Shown: one piece after another, positions 8,994-18,739 of the stretch
Numbering within the stretch: position 1 is the stretch's first letter
Layout of the letters: each line of letters opens with the position of its first letter
NCBI GenBank assembly: GCA_001769805.1
Contig: MEPO01000022.1
Location: 132,476 to 196,475, forward strand
Length of the DNA: 64,000 nucleotides
Reading direction: 5' to 3'
Source of the DNA: Bdellovibrionales bacterium GWA1_52_35
Lineage (GTDB): Bacteria > Bdellovibrionota > UBA1018
Position numbers and translations under genes: made by a program
Notes under the pieces: generated by a model
Databases searched by the model: none
The model's input: only the letters and a program-made list of their open reading frames with translations
Told to the model about the DNA's origin: nothing

Positions 8994-11917
8994 TGGCCGA
9001 TCATCTTAAAACGGCCAAAATGGAACCGACTTCGGAGCAAAGAGCTGTCATCGAAAGCTGGGGCAAGGGCATGGCCGTGATGGCTGGCGCAGGCTGCGGC
9101 AAGACGACCACTCTGGTTTCGAAATGTCTGGCGCTGGTGGACCGCAGCGCGGAAGCTCGTTTTGCCGCCGTGTCTTTCACCGAGCGCTCGGCCAGTGACC
9201 TGCGGGTGAAACTTTCAAAGAACCTCCTGGAGCGCAGTGGGGGACAGCCGGGAGAGCCCGGAGTGCCCGGAGTGCCCGGAGTGGAGGACCCGCTGTCCAG
9301 GCATTGGGTGGCGACTATCCACGGTCTCTGTGGCGCGATCATCCGGGAATTTCCACGTGAGGCCGGCTTTGACGGTGAGGAGGGAATGCTCTCGGAAGCC
9401 GAAAGCCAGCTGCTCTGGGAACGCGCGATCGAGGCGCTCTGGCTGGACGAAATTCCGGAAGACATCCGGGCGCTGGTCGATACCTTGCTTTCGCGTGAAA
9501 GCCGGGAAAGCCTCAGCCAGCTCTTGCGCCGCGTGCGTGCACTCCGGTCTTTCGGAGTAATCGAATTTCTGGATACTTTGCCGGATCCTTCGTCGCGGGC
9601 CCTCTCTCTCGTGGGGCGCTTTGTTCTGGAACGGTATGATCGCCTCAAGCGCCGGCAGGGGGCGCTGGATTTCGATGATCTTGAGCGGGGAGCTGACGTC
9701 GCGCTCCGGGATCCCCGCGTACAGCGGTATTACCATCAGCGTTTTGATCTGGTTTTGGTCGACGAGTTTCAGGATACGAATCCCGTGCAGGCCCGGATTC
9801 TCTGGCGTTTCATCCGCCCGGATGCCTCGAATCTCTGCGTGGTGGGTGATCCCAAACAATCCATTTACCGCTTCCGTGACGCCGATCTCAGCGTATTTGA
9901 GGAATTCTGTGCAAAGCTTCCGGTCAAATTGTCTCTCACCCTGAATTTCAGAAGTCGGCCCGGAATCATCGATTTTGCCAATCAGGTCTGCGCTCCCGCC
10001 TTTCAATTTGCCGGGATGGTTTACGAAGCCCTCGCTCCGAAGCGCTCACCGACCGAAGAATTTGATCCGGTAGTTCGGCTCGAAGGCGCAGGACCCGCGG
10101 AGCTGGCGCGCTGGATCGCGGGGGAGAAGCAGAGGGGCGTGCCGCTCGATCAAATGGCGCTTCTGCTCCGGAAAATTCGCGGCAACGAAAAGTGGCTCCG
10201 GGCGCTCGCCGCCGAAGGGATTTCGCTGGCCCTTGGAAGCGGTGGGATGTTCTGGGAAGACCCGCGCATCCGTGAGCTCGTGGCATTCCTCAAATGGTGG
10301 GATAATCCCGGGCATGCGATGTCCGGGGCGGTGTTTTTGCGCGCTCCTTGGGTGGGAATCGCTGACCTGCAGTTGGATCAGTGGCTGGAAGAGGATCCGC
10401 TCCTTTTAGCGCCATTTTTAAACTCTTCACATCCGCTTGCTCCCCGTCTCAAAAAATTGCGGGAGCGAATTCACCGTCCGGGTGAGGCGTTGATGGAGCT
10501 TTTGATCAGTGAGGAGATCGAGGCGGAGCTTGGCGCACCTTTGCTTGGGCTCTGGCACCGGGTCGAGGCTTTTTCGACCCGCGGTCTTGATTTCCATGCG
10601 GTGGTGACGGAACTCGTGCTCGCGCTGGAAGAGAATCGCCGGGAACGTGATGTACCTCCGCCTCGGAATCTGGGGCAGTTGAATGTTCTGACCCTTCATG
10701 GTTCAAAAGGCCTGGAATTTCCGCATGTGATTCTGGTGGATCTGGGTGAAAAGCAAAGAGCTTCGGATACGCCGCTTTTGTATTGGGACCGGATCAAGGG
10801 AGCGTTCCTGGGAGGAAGGGATCTGGAAGGCGATCGGACGCATGAGAAGGATCCGGTTGAAAAAAACTGGAAATCGGTGGAGCAGAGCAAGAATCTCGCT
10901 GAAAGCATGCGACTCTTTTATGTCGCGCTGACCCGGGCGAAGGAACGCCTGATTCTGGTTTGTCCACCTTTGAAGCCCGTGAAAGAAGCGGCCGCCGGAA
11001 AGAAAGAAAAGAACATCTACGAAGTGGACCACTGGCGCGGCTGGATTGATTGCCGCGAAACAAACACAGTGAGCGTTCAGGTCCCGGTGCCTGCTGCGGG
11101 TTTTGGTTACTCAGTACCGGCGGAGTTTCCCAATTTTCAAAAGCCGATTGGAGGCCGTCCCGTTTTTGCGCCAGCGCGCATGCGCCGCCCGCGCCACAGC
11201 GTGACGGAATGGAATCTTCTTTCGCGCTGTCCACGCGCCTACGAATGGCAGTACCTCCGCCAGCCTCCGGCGGCTCCGGCTGTTTTGCATTCCTCTTCAG
11301 CAGAACGGGAATTCCTGAAGCTGGATTTCGAAACAGGAGAGCTGTCACAGCGTGAACTCGGCACCCGGGTGCATGCCGCGCTCGAGGTGAATGATTTCGA
11401 TGAATTGAAAAAGCTGGAAGAAGAAGCCGGTACACGTCGCTTTTTTGCTCAGCCGGTGATTGACTGGGCGGCAGGTTCGCCGCTGATGACGACAAAATAC
11501 CTGAAGAGCTGGAACGAGCTGGCGTTTGAGATTGTGATCGATGGCGAAATACTGGTCGGAGCGATGGACCGGGTGATTGAGACGGCAGAGAACGAATTGA
11601 CGCTGGTTGATTTCAAGGTGACGGGTTCGGCGAAATCCGAAGCGCAGCTGCGGGAGCGCTATGGGGTGCAGATGCAGCTTTATGCGCTGGCATTGCAGAA
11701 GTTGCAGCCCGAAGCACGGTGCAAGGCTTATATCGTGAACATTTCGCCGGGGGGGGTGACGGAAGTGCCGATTGATCTGACCGCTTCCGTTTCAGGAATG
11801 GAAAAGCTCGCTTCTTTGGCGCGCGAAATCGTCGCGGGTTCAGCTGGAATTTCCAAACCGAGCGCGTTTTGCAAAGATTGCGAATTCAAGACGATTTGTC
11901 CCGAGGCGCAGAACTAA
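8993..11917 (+). CDS. addA: AddA/RecB-like UvrD-family helicase-nuclease
   Basis: SF1A DNA helicase fused to a C-terminal nuclease; acts with the preceding gene in recombinational repair. Start ATG 8993 overlaps the upstream stop and gives MADHLKTAK; an ORF beginning at 8888 is only readthrough inside addB. Helicase motifs in order: Walker A AGCGKTT (~residue 33), VDEFQDTNP, GDPKQSIYRF, TLHGSKGLEF and VALTRAKERL. The nuclease shows VGAMDRVIE (~856) and VDFKVTG. It also carries a C-X2-C-X5-C motif at its very end plus a Cys near 745, an Fe-S signature normally expected in AddB rather than AddA. A short collagen-like insertion (GEPGVPGVPGV) lies near residue 84. A G8 tract is present at 11749-11756. 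Confidence 0.85.
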   Translation: MADHLKTAKMEPTSEQRAVIESWGKGMAVMAGAGCGKTTTLVSKCLALVDRSAEARFAAVSFTERSASDLRVKLSKNLLERSGGQPGEPGVPGVPGVEDPLSRHWVATIHGLCGAIIREFPREAGFDGEEGMLSEAESQLLWERAIEALWLDEIPEDIRALVDTLLSRESRESLSQLLRRVRALRSFGVIEFLDTLPDPSSRALSLVGRFVLERYDRLKRRQGALDFDDLERGADVALRDPRVQRYYHQRFDLVLVDEFQDTNPVQARILWRFIRPDASNLCVVGDPKQSIYRFRDADLSVFEEFCAKLPVKLSLTLNFRSRPGIIDFANQVCAPAFQFAGMVYEALAPKRSPTEEFDPVVRLEGAGPAELARWIAGEKQRGVPLDQMALLLRKIRGNEKWLRALAAEGISLALGSGGMFWEDPRIRELVAFLKWWDNPGHAMSGAVFLRAPWVGIADLQLDQWLEEDPLLLAPFLNSSHPLAPRLKKLRERIHRPGEALMELLISEEIEAELGAPLLGLWHRVEAFSTRGLDFHAVVTELVLALEENRRERDVPPPRNLGQLNVLTLHGSKGLEFPHVILVDLGEKQRASDTPLLYWDRIKGAFLGGRDLEGDRTHEKDPVEKNWKSVEQSKNLAESMRLFYVALTRAKERLILVCPPLKPVKEAAAGKKEKNIYEVDHWRGWIDCRETNTVSVQVPVPAAGFGYSVPAEFPNFQKPIGGRPVFAPARMRRPRHSVTEWNLLSRCPRAYEWQYLRQPPAAPAVLHSSSAEREFLKLDFETGELSQRELGTRVHAALEVNDFDELKKLEEEAGTRRFFAQPVIDWAAGSPLMTTKYLKSWNELAFEIVIDGEILVGAMDRVIETAENELTLVDFKVTGSAKSEAQLRERYGVQMQLYALALQKLQPEARCKAYIVNISPGGVTEVPIDLTASVSGMEKLASLAREIVAGSAGISKPSAFCKDCEFKTICPEAQN

Positions 11918-11919
11918 AA

Positions 11920-13758
11920 TCAGGGTACAACGGTGATGTTGATCTTCCCATAGCCGGAACCTTGCGCATTGGTTGCTTTAATGACGTGATCGGTAGCTAT
12001 TTGCGTCACTGTAGGCGTGCCGGAAATCACGCAATCGCCTTTAATACTGCCTTGGTTGATTGCCTCCACGATCAAACCTGTCGGAAGCGGAGGTGTAGCC
12101 GTGCAGCTTGTAGCAATGCCTCCATTATTTGTTGAAATTTTCTGTGAAATTGGGACATCTTTAATAAAAGTAAACGGCGTTCCCACGAAGTTGATTGCCA
12201 TCGGTTGGCATAAAGAACTTACGGCAATGTTCAGGACCCTGGTGGCTGATCCGAAAGAGTTGGAGGCCGTGATCGTATAGTTGGTCGCTGAACTCGCAGA
12301 GCCTGGATTTCCGCTGATTTGACATTCTCCGTTGACGGCTACAAGGGGAGTCGTTGCTCCATTAAGAGGGTCAAGCGGCAGCGCAGGAGACGAGCTGCAG
12401 GACGTGATAGATCCTCCTGAATGAGTCGATGTCAGAATGTCCATATTGTTTCTGATGCACAAAATCATGGTCGATTCGATGAAATTGAGATTCGACGGAG
12501 GCAGGTTGGTCGCTGCCGCCGCTTTCACTGTAATGCTCACGGTAGCTGTAGTCGAACCAGCAGCTCCAGTTGCTGTGATCGTGTAATTCCCTGTTGCAGT
12601 CGCAGTATTTGGAGTTCCTGATATCTGACACTCGCCCGAGACCAATTGCACGTTCAAACCTGCGGGTAGAGTGTCTGAGCACGAAGTGATTGGTCCACCC
12701 AAATGCGTCGAGCTGATGGAAGTGATAGCCATACCTTCAGTAAACGTATACGGAGCGCCCACGAAGGCCAGGTTGGTGGGCGGGCCATAGACCTCGATAT
12801 TGACCGTTGTGGAACCAGAGCCCATGTCATTAGATACCGTTATGTTATAATCTGTTGCGGGTTTAATTTCAGTTGGAGTTCCCGAGAGCACGCACTTGTC
12901 ACTGTCGGCTCCAGTTCCGAGTGCCAGAGTCAACCCCATAGGCAGTGCGGGAAACACCGAGCAGCCCGTAGCGGCACTTCCCACATTCCCGGCGACAATG
13001 GCTATAATCTGTGTGCCGGTTGGAAAGGTATAAGACGTTTGTGGAAAGCTGATCCTGGTGGGTTGGCAAGTCGTGTTGATCGCGATGCTCACGTCTGTCG
13101 ACACGGATGAACCGGTAGAATTGGATCCTGTGATGGTGTAGTTGGCCGAAGAAGATCCCACAGGTGCTGTGCCACTGAGCTGACATTCACCGTTTGTGGC
13201 ATTTATGCTGATAACCGCCGGCAGAGCAGGATCTGACGAGCAGGACGCAATCGTTCCCCCTGTATGACTGGAGGTGAACGTGTCGATAAGCAAACCCGAG
13301 CAGAAGGTGAACGAACTTGGACTGAAGCTCAGATTGCTCAGATCAGACTGGGTGATATCGATATTCACGGTCGTCGTGACTGAGTTCGCATCATTCCTTG
13401 CCGTAATCGTGTAAGTGCCCGAATCAACAACTTTCGGAGTCCCGGAAATCTGGCATTCCCCGCTGGCCTCTTCCACGCTCAATCCCTGCGGCAGCGTTCC
13501 GCTACAAGCGAAGATCGCGCCCCCTGTGTGGGTCGAAACCAGAGGTGTGATCGTCGTATTGACGGGAAATGAATGCGTTCCGGGTGAAAAACCGAGAGCG
13601 GTGAGTGGGACATTGATCGCTTCAAAAAGTGAGAGGACCGTCTTGGCGGTGGACTCTGCAAGCAGGCTCACCCGCGAGTACGGGTTGTTTTCTGAAAAAT
13701 AAAGAGCGCAGCTCGTAGTACCTAACAAAGCGAAGACCAAAAGCACTTTAGAACGCAT
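11920..13758 (-). CDS. Putative lipoprotein of six Ig-like (He_PIG-type) repeats
   Basis: Begins with a short hydrophobic segment and a possible lipobox (GTTSC), so probably an envelope lipoprotein; the lipobox is not canonical. The mature part consists of six ~90-residue repeats, each with an N-terminal strand like FVGAPYTF, a Cys in a TSC motif, a second Cys in GECQISGTP and a strand like NYTITATN. This is the putative-Ig (cadherin-like) fold common in surface and adhesion proteins. Two Cys per repeat suggest one disulfide each. The ATG lies inside the last codons of the upstream barrel gene (11-bp overlap) with GGGAGTGGG as ribosome site, so the two are co-translated. Its stop is 2 bp from the convergent addA stop. 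Function unknown; adhesion or matrix binding is inference. Confidence 0.75.
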   Translation of the reverse strand: MRSKVLLVFALLGTTSCALYFSENNPYSRVSLLAESTAKTVLSLFEAINVPLTALGFSPGTHSFPVNTTITPLVSTHTGGAIFACSGTLPQGLSVEEASGECQISGTPKVVDSGTYTITARNDANSVTTTVNIDITQSDLSNLSFSPSSFTFCSGLLIDTFTSSHTGGTIASCSSDPALPAVISINATNGECQLSGTAPVGSSSANYTITGSNSTGSSVSTDVSIAINTTCQPTRISFPQTSYTFPTGTQIIAIVAGNVGSAATGCSVFPALPMGLTLALGTGADSDKCVLSGTPTEIKPATDYNITVSNDMGSGSTTVNIEVYGPPTNLAFVGAPYTFTEGMAITSISSTHLGGPITSCSDTLPAGLNVQLVSGECQISGTPNTATATGNYTITATGAAGSTTATVSITVKAAAATNLPPSNLNFIESTMILCIRNNMDILTSTHSGGSITSCSSSPALPLDPLNGATTPLVAVNGECQISGNPGSASSATNYTITASNSFGSATRVLNIAVSSLCQPMAINFVGTPFTFIKDVPISQKISTNNGGIATSCTATPPLPTGLIVEAINQGSIKGDCVISGTPTVTQIATDHVIKATNAQGSGYGKINITVVP

Positions 13759-14830
13759 ATCCCACTCCCAATGTCATTTGCCTGGACGAAATTCTGATCT
13801 CGGCGGAAGTTGTCGTCTTGAGCTGGCTCAAATCCAGGCTGAGGATCAGCTTGTGCTGCTCCTTGATCGAGCGATTGAGCGACAGCCCCAGAGCAGTTTC
13901 ATTTTTGGATAGATCGAACGAGCCCCTCATCAATGGTGCGAATTTGAAATACCCGGAGAATCCCAGTTTCTGATTCAGCCGGTAATCGACTGAAGGGTAA
14001 ACCTGCGCCAGCGCCGTTTTGTACCCGAATTGATTTCCGGTGACTTGCATTCCTGAAAAATATATTCCCGCGGAAAGGAGAACTCGAAGTGAGGGTGTGC
14101 GCCAGAAGGGAGTTCCCGCGCGGAAATTCAGTCCGTAGAATTTGACTGTCGTGTTCTCCTGGGGCTGTGCTCTGCGGCTGAAAGCATGAACGGTCCCAAA
14201 TACGTTCGCTGAGAAATCGATTTTCTGAAACGGTCTGAAATTGAGCGTGATTTTCGGAACCAAAGAAATACTGTCATAGCGATGTTCCGCTTCAGTGTAA
14301 GTGCCGGAACTCACACCGAGCGACACGGAATATGCCCATTTCGAGACGGCGTAGAGCGGCAGCCCGTTCCGGTACTCGCCCCGGTCCAGGACGGCTCCGT
14401 TTTCATTCCAGATAGTAAATGGTCCATTCGGCTGACCTAAAACCCAGATCACGTCATCGCGCTTCACACCGTTCGCATACCAACGGATGATTCGACCATC
14501 CAACTTTCCCATCTTGTTCGCGCCACAACTCTCAGTCATTCCGTTCTCATACCAGAACAGATAAGGGCCATCAGGGGTTCGGTCACTCGCGCAAATCGCA
14601 CTTTCAATCTGCCGCTTCGGATAATAATCCAGCTCCAGGTGGTTTTTTGGCGAAACGTTCTTGCAGAACTTCTGCAGCTTTTGCATGGGTTCAAAGCCAA
14701 AGTCCCCTTCCAGAATTTCGCTGCAGTTGTTCGCTCCGAAACACAAAGAAATTCCCGCCAGGCAAGGTCCGAGAAAAATGGCCAGCAGAAGCACGCGAAA
14801 AAGATGAGAAGTACTGGATCGAAGCTCCAC
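13748..14830 (-). CDS. Outer-membrane beta-barrel protein with N-terminal YwqK/MORN-like repeats
   Basis: GTG start with a long signal peptide (hydrophobic RVLLLAIFLGPCLAG); an alternative GTG lies 36 bases further in. Residues ~85-160 hold three repeats of the type GPYLFWYENG / GRIIRWYANG / GPFTIWNENG, matching the antitoxin-YwqK/MORN-like motif. From ~165 to the end, alternating amphipathic strands finish with LGVGYAF, a C-terminal aromatic residue as expected for BAM-inserted barrels. The 360-residue protein therefore looks like an outer-membrane barrel with a periplasmic or surface repeat domain. First gene of a two-gene operon with the Ig-repeat lipoprotein. No name is assigned; the role is unknown. 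Confidence 0.75.
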   Translation of the reverse strand: MELRSSTSHLFRVLLLAIFLGPCLAGISLCFGANNCSEILEGDFGFEPMQKLQKFCKNVSPKNHLELDYYPKRQIESAICASDRTPDGPYLFWYENGMTESCGANKMGKLDGRIIRWYANGVKRDDVIWVLGQPNGPFTIWNENGAVLDRGEYRNGLPLYAVSKWAYSVSLGVSSGTYTEAEHRYDSISLVPKITLNFRPFQKIDFSANVFGTVHAFSRRAQPQENTTVKFYGLNFRAGTPFWRTPSLRVLLSAGIYFSGMQVTGNQFGYKTALAQVYPSVDYRLNQKLGFSGYFKFAPLMRGSFDLSKNETALGLSLNRSIKEQHKLILSLDLSQLKTTTSAEIRISSRQMTLGVGYAF

Positions 14831-14898
14831 GTATTCTTTTCGTCAGTGCTTCAAAGTCGCTTTAGAAAACCGCTCTGAATACAGTGTTATGGTTGAAG

Positions 14899-15339
14899 TC
14901 ATTTTATTGACTCAAGAACCTGCGCGACGGCGCTTTCAGTGGCTTGCAGAGTGAGTGGACTTGCAGGTGCGCCCAGTTCAAAATGGTTTGCCGGGATGCC
15001 CAAGATCACCAGGCGCCGGGGAAGCAGGTTCAGAACTCTTGCCAGCTCGACACTTTGTGCGAGACCCACCACGTGGGAAGAGGCGCCAGATAAAGTTGCG
15101 GGTAAAGGATCGGTAATCCCGTCCCAGCGAACTAATTTCTGACCGGTGTAGGCGTCTATAATCAGCACGTCCTCGTAGGTCTGAAAGGCCTCGAGAAGTT
15201 CGCTGATGTCACCATTGCTCTCCCGGAGATCGAAATCACGTCCCGGAAAATTCCGAAGCTGATCAACGGCAAGGCATCCGGCGGCATCGTCACCTCGGTC
15301 ACGGTTCCCGATTCCGATGACCAGCTTCCTAAGCGACAT
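14899..15339 (-). CDS. [NiFe]-hydrogenase maturation endopeptidase (HycI/HyaD family)
   Basis: Removes the C-terminal peptide of the large subunit after nickel insertion. Family motifs: VIGIGNRDRGDDAAG at the N-terminus, with the metal-binding acidic pair, then VLIIDAY and a His in ASSHVVGLAQ, matching the conserved G-N-x-x-x-x-D-D and SxH-type positions. Start ATG 15339 is preferred; a TTG at 15351 is also possible. Either start overlaps the end of the large-subunit gene, so the protease is co-translated with its substrate. Last gene of the hydrogenase operon. Confidence 0.88.
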   Translation of the reverse strand: MSLRKLVIGIGNRDRGDDAAGCLAVDQLRNFPGRDFDLRESNGDISELLEAFQTYEDVLIIDAYTGQKLVRWDGITDPLPATLSGASSHVVGLAQSVELARVLNLLPRRLVILGIPANHFELGAPASPLTLQATESAVAQVLESIK

Positions 15340-16633
15340 TCTCAATTTCAAGTTTCAGGAAGTGAGTGGCGCACGAAATACACGGGTCATAGTTCCGGAC
15401 CGCCTGCTCGCAGCGTCGTTGCAGCTGGTCTTTGGGCAAATGGATGAATTTCCTCGCGACATTCAGAAGATCGGTTTCGATCGCTTTCTGGTTCTGCGAA
15501 GTCGGTGGGACGATTTTGGCCTCACGGATGAGGCCCGCGGGATCCAGTTCGTATCGGTGGTATAAAATTCCGCGAGGGGCCTCCGTGCACCCATGACCCA
15601 CGCCGGCGTGCGGGGCGTAAGGAATCCAGGACAGGCCCTCCGCTTCATACGCATTCAGGATCCGGATGGCTTCTTCGCAAGCGTAAAGCATTTCAAGTGA
15701 TCGCACGATGATGCTTTTGAAAGGGTTCAAGCAATCCTTTCGTTTGAAGTTCGCCAGGCGGGCGGCCTGCTTCACTGTTTCGGGTAATTTCTCCTCATTC
15801 AAATAGTACCGGGCCTGGGGACCGGTCAGGTATTCGCCGCGACCTTTGATGACGGAGTGCAGGGCATGGGTATGCTCGATGTGAATCTCCTCGAAGTGCT
15901 CCAGGTATTCGGCAGCCGTGATATTCAGTCCACGACTCGAAACAATCCGGCCCTCATTGATGGGGTACTCGTCAGGATGTGACAAGGCGACAAATTCATA
16001 ATCGTGAACATAATCGGGAAAATCCAGGGTCGATACAAAACGAACTGTATCGAAGGCCAGATCGCGGGCATGTTTCATGGGCTCCAGCAACTTCCGGAGC
16101 GCCGCAGGTTCCGGAAACCTGTAAAAACCGCCTATGCGAACGTTGATGGGATGAATTTCTCGTCCACCGATTGCAGTCATGAGATCGTTTCCGGCTTTTT
16201 TCAGTTTCAGTCCGGCGGTTACCTGCTTGGGGTATTTCTGCGCCATCTGAATTGCGTCATCATAGCCCAGGAAATCCGGTGCATGCAGCATGGTGACGTG
16301 CAGTCCATGGCTTTCGATCCATTCTCCGCAAAAAATCAATCTTCTCAGTTCGCGAATAGTCGGGGTGAGTTGAAGCCCGAGCGCCTGCTCGATCGCGTGA
16401 GTGGCGCTCATCTGATAGGCTATCGGGCAGATCCCGCAGATTCGCGACGTGATATCGGGAACCTCGGTGTGTTCTCGTCCCCGAAGAAGCGCTTCAAAAA
16501 AGCGGGGGGGTTCAAAAATCCGGAATTCGGCAGTCTCCACCTCCTTGCCTCGCATTTTGACCGTCAGCGCACCCTCTCCCTCGACCCGCGCGAGGTAATC
16601 CACCCGGATCGTCTCAGGTATGGGCATGGCCAT
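15329..16633 (-). CDS. hydA: [NiFe]-hydrogenase large (alpha) subunit, group 3b type
   Basis: Carries the NiFe active site. The N-terminal motif R-I-C66-G-I-C69-P and the C-terminal D-P-C418-I-S-C421-A-T-H424 provide the four nickel-binding cysteines. A ten-residue tail follows H424, the expected cleavage site for the downstream protease. The start chosen is ATG 16633, nine bases after AGGAG; the longer open frame from 16750 runs back into the small-subunit gene and adds a basic tail unlike the family. Sequence style ([24 protein letters not shown]) fits cytosolic group 3b NADP-linked hydrogenases. Overlaps the small-subunit gene by 20 bp. No hyp genes for cofactor assembly are in the window. 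Confidence 0.92.
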   Translation of the reverse strand: MAMPIPETIRVDYLARVEGEGALTVKMRGKEVETAEFRIFEPPRFFEALLRGREHTEVPDITSRICGICPIAYQMSATHAIEQALGLQLTPTIRELRRLIFCGEWIESHGLHVTMLHAPDFLGYDDAIQMAQKYPKQVTAGLKLKKAGNDLMTAIGGREIHPINVRIGGFYRFPEPAALRKLLEPMKHARDLAFDTVRFVSTLDFPDYVHDYEFVALSHPDEYPINEGRIVSSRGLNITAAEYLEHFEEIHIEHTHALHSVIKGRGEYLTGPQARYYLNEEKLPETVKQAARLANFKRKDCLNPFKSIIVRSLEMLYACEEAIRILNAYEAEGLSWIPYAPHAGVGHGCTEAPRGILYHRYELDPAGLIREAKIVPPTSQNQKAIETDLLNVARKFIHLPKDQLQRRCEQAVRNYDPCISCATHFLKLEIENVA

Positions 16634-17462
16634 GAGCTGCTTCTCCTGCTTCTTCTTGATTTTCTTTCGAGGGCTCACCCTCAAATTCGGCTGATGCCGC
16701 TTCCATGAGCTCCGTGCCCGCGTAGAAGGAGCGCAGCGAGCGCACGACAAAGGAGCGTTCCTGATGCATTTCTTTCACGAACCAGCGGCCAAGAGAGCCG
16801 CTGTTGGGTGTTTCCTTCGGTCCGTAGCAGCCGTAGCAGCCCCGATTATAGGATGGGCAAAGTGCCCCGCAGCCGGCATGCGTGATCGGTCCGAGACAGG
16901 GCGTTCCATGGGCCACCATCACACAGACGTTGCCCTTGAGCTTGCAGTCGATGCATTCGCTGTAAGGCGCAACATTCGGGCGGCGTCCGAGCAGGAACGC
17001 CGAAATGACTTCAACGAGCTGACTCTTATTAATCGGGCAGCCTTGAAGTTCAAAATCCACCTTCACATGCCGGGAAATGGGAGTTGACGTGGCCAGCGTG
17101 CGAATGTACTCGGGCCGGGCATAGACGTAGTTCACGTAATCCGTGACTTCCGTATAATTGCGCAAAGCCTGAATCCCCCCCGCCGTCGCGCAGGCTCCTA
17201 TTGTGACCAGGAACTTGGATTGCGAGCGGACTTCCCGAATGCGCACAGCATCGTGAGCGGTCGTGATTGAACCTTCCACGAGAGAGAGATCATAAGGACC
17301 AGCGACGACGCGGCTTGACGCTTCTGCAAAATTGGCGAAGCTCAGCAGTTCACTCAAAGAAAGAAGTTCGTCTTCGCAATCCAGAAGGGAAAGCTGGCAA
17401 CCATCACAGGAAGCAAATTTCCAGACGGCCAGTTTGAGTTTCTCCGGATTTGTTATATCCAT
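16614..17462 (-). CDS. hydD: [NiFe]-hydrogenase small (delta) subunit
   Basis: Fe-S electron-transfer subunit that docks on the large subunit. The proximal-cluster start C19-D-G-C22-Q is preceded by [25 protein letters not shown] and a Cys-rich C-terminus ([32 protein letters not shown]) supply the remaining cluster ligands. There is no twin-arginine signal, consistent with a cytoplasmic enzyme. Start ATG 17462 lies one base beyond the gamma-subunit stop; the open frame upstream (to 17576) is only overlap. 282 residues. Confidence 0.9.
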   Translation of the reverse strand: MDITNPEKLKLAVWKFASCDGCQLSLLDCEDELLSLSELLSFANFAEASSRVVAGPYDLSLVEGSITTAHDAVRIREVRSQSKFLVTIGACATAGGIQALRNYTEVTDYVNYVYARPEYIRTLATSTPISRHVKVDFELQGCPINKSQLVEVISAFLLGRRPNVAPYSECIDCKLKGNVCVMVAHGTPCLGPITHAGCGALCPSYNRGCYGCYGPKETPNSGSLGRWFVKEMHQERSFVVRSLRSFYAGTELMEAASAEFEGEPSKENQEEAGEAAHGHAHT

Positions 17463-17463
17463 C

Positions 17464-18294
17464 TCAGAACTCTTTTCTAAGAAATACTTTTCGGACCTGA
17501 TCGTATGGGAAGACCGGCCCGTCCTTGCAGACAAAAATACCCCCGTACTGGCAATGCCCGCAGAATCCGATTGCACATTTCATACTGCGTTCCATCGAAA
17601 TGAAGATACGGTCCTCCGAAATTCCGGACGCACTGAGTTCAGGAATGGAGTAACGCATCATGATTTCCGGTCCGCAGATCATGGCCACTGCTTTTAGGGA
17701 ATTGTACTTTGCCCGGGAAATGAGCTTGGGCACGACCCCGACATTGCCCCTCCATGAGGGATCGGCAGTATCCACGGTGAGTTCGACCTGAAGATTCTTG
17801 AGCCTGCTCCAGAGCTCAAGTTCTTTCGGAAAGAGGATGTCTCCGGGCGTTCGGGCCCCGTAGAGAAGAACGACGCGTCCGTATTGCTCGCGATTGGCGA
17901 GTACGTGGTACAAAACGGGTCGAAGGGGAGCCAGCCCGATTCCTCCAGCAATGAGGACGAGATCCTTGCCTATTGCCCGGTCGACGGGCCAGGGGACTCC
18001 GAACGGGCCGCGAATTCCCACCATGGCCCCGGGTTTCAAGGCTTTCAAAAGCCGCGTGGTTGGTCCCACTGAACGGATGGTGTGAACACAGGTTTTTGTA
18101 AGGGCGGGGTCGCCGCTGATCGAAATCGGCACTTCACCGGCCCCGAAAGCATAAATCATGTTGAATTGACCGGGAATGAACGGAATTCCATTATCTCCGG
18201 AAGCAGGTACGAGACTCACGCTGAAAGTGTCATCCGTTTCGCGTTGATAGCTTTGGACCCGGTAGGATTCAGGGAGCATGGGGTCACTGAGCAT
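17464..18294 (-). CDS. hydG: Hydrogenase gamma subunit, FAD/NAD(P)-binding oxidoreductase with 2Fe-2S site
   Basis: Passes electrons between the Fe-S subunits and NAD(P)H. It has a ferredoxin-reductase fold: FAD-binding region with PISISGD, NAD(P)-binding [13 protein letters not shown], then LLYGART and ICGPEIMM. The C-terminal cluster is C240-X4-C245-X2-C248-X7-C256. Start at ATG 18294 (or 18300) overlaps the preceding cNMP-fold gene by ~11 bp. The length of 276 residues is normal for HydG/SHI gamma. Confidence 0.88.
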   Translation of the reverse strand: MLSDPMLPESYRVQSYQRETDDTFSVSLVPASGDNGIPFIPGQFNMIYAFGAGEVPISISGDPALTKTCVHTIRSVGPTTRLLKALKPGAMVGIRGPFGVPWPVDRAIGKDLVLIAGGIGLAPLRPVLYHVLANREQYGRVVLLYGARTPGDILFPKELELWSRLKNLQVELTVDTADPSWRGNVGVVPKLISRAKYNSLKAVAMICGPEIMMRYSIPELSASGISEDRIFISMERSMKCAIGFCGHCQYGGIFVCKDGPVFPYDQVRKVFLRKEF

Positions 18295-18739
18295 ATACAT
18301 CCAGAATCTGGAGGCGGGCGGTACGCAAGCGTTCATTCATTTCGCGGGCGATCGTTTTCATCAATCTGAATCCGAGCGCGGGATCGGCTTCGGCTTTTCC
18401 GCGCAGGCAGATGCCGTCCATCGAGACCATTCTCACATCATCAATTACACGGACGTCATAGAACCACTGATGAGGTGGGAAAAGCCAGGACCAGCCCAGG
18501 ACTTCACCTTCAGTCAGGGTTTCCAGAACAAGGCCATTATGTCCGGCTCCCTGGGTTTCCAGCGCGACCTTTCCATGACGGATCACGTAGAAAGTATTCG
18601 CGGATTCCCCTTCGCGGGCGAGATACTCTCCTGCTTGCACGATCTTGTTTTGGCCGCAGCCGGCAAGAAGTGCGATATCAGTTTCAGGCAACCCCTCGAA
18701 AAAGCGATGCCCCCTGAGTAGTTCCTCGATCGTTTTCAT
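18284..18739 (-). CDS. Cyclic-nucleotide-binding-fold protein without DNA-binding domain, inside hydrogenase operon
   Basis: A single cNMP-binding (Crp-type) beta-roll of 151 residues with a helical tail and no helix-turn-helix, so not a transcription factor. It begins [15 protein letters not shown] and carries [10 protein letters not shown] and [11 protein letters not shown]. The phosphate-binding-cassette region reads [12 protein letters not shown] and lacks the usual Arg-x-Ala that contacts cyclic phosphate, so nucleotide binding is doubtful. ATG 18739 is chosen for its family-like beginning; it overlaps the beta-subunit gene by 56 bp and the gamma gene follows with overlap. Placement between beta and gamma subunits suggests a regulatory or structural accessory of the hydrogenase; that is inference. 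Confidence 0.8.
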   Translation of the reverse strand: MKTIEELLRGHRFFEGLPETDIALLAGCGQNKIVQAGEYLAREGESANTFYVIRHGKVALETQGAGHNGLVLETLTEGEVLGWSWLFPPHQWFYDVRVIDDVRMVSMDGICLRGKAEADPALGFRLMKTIAREMNERLRTARLQILDVYAQ

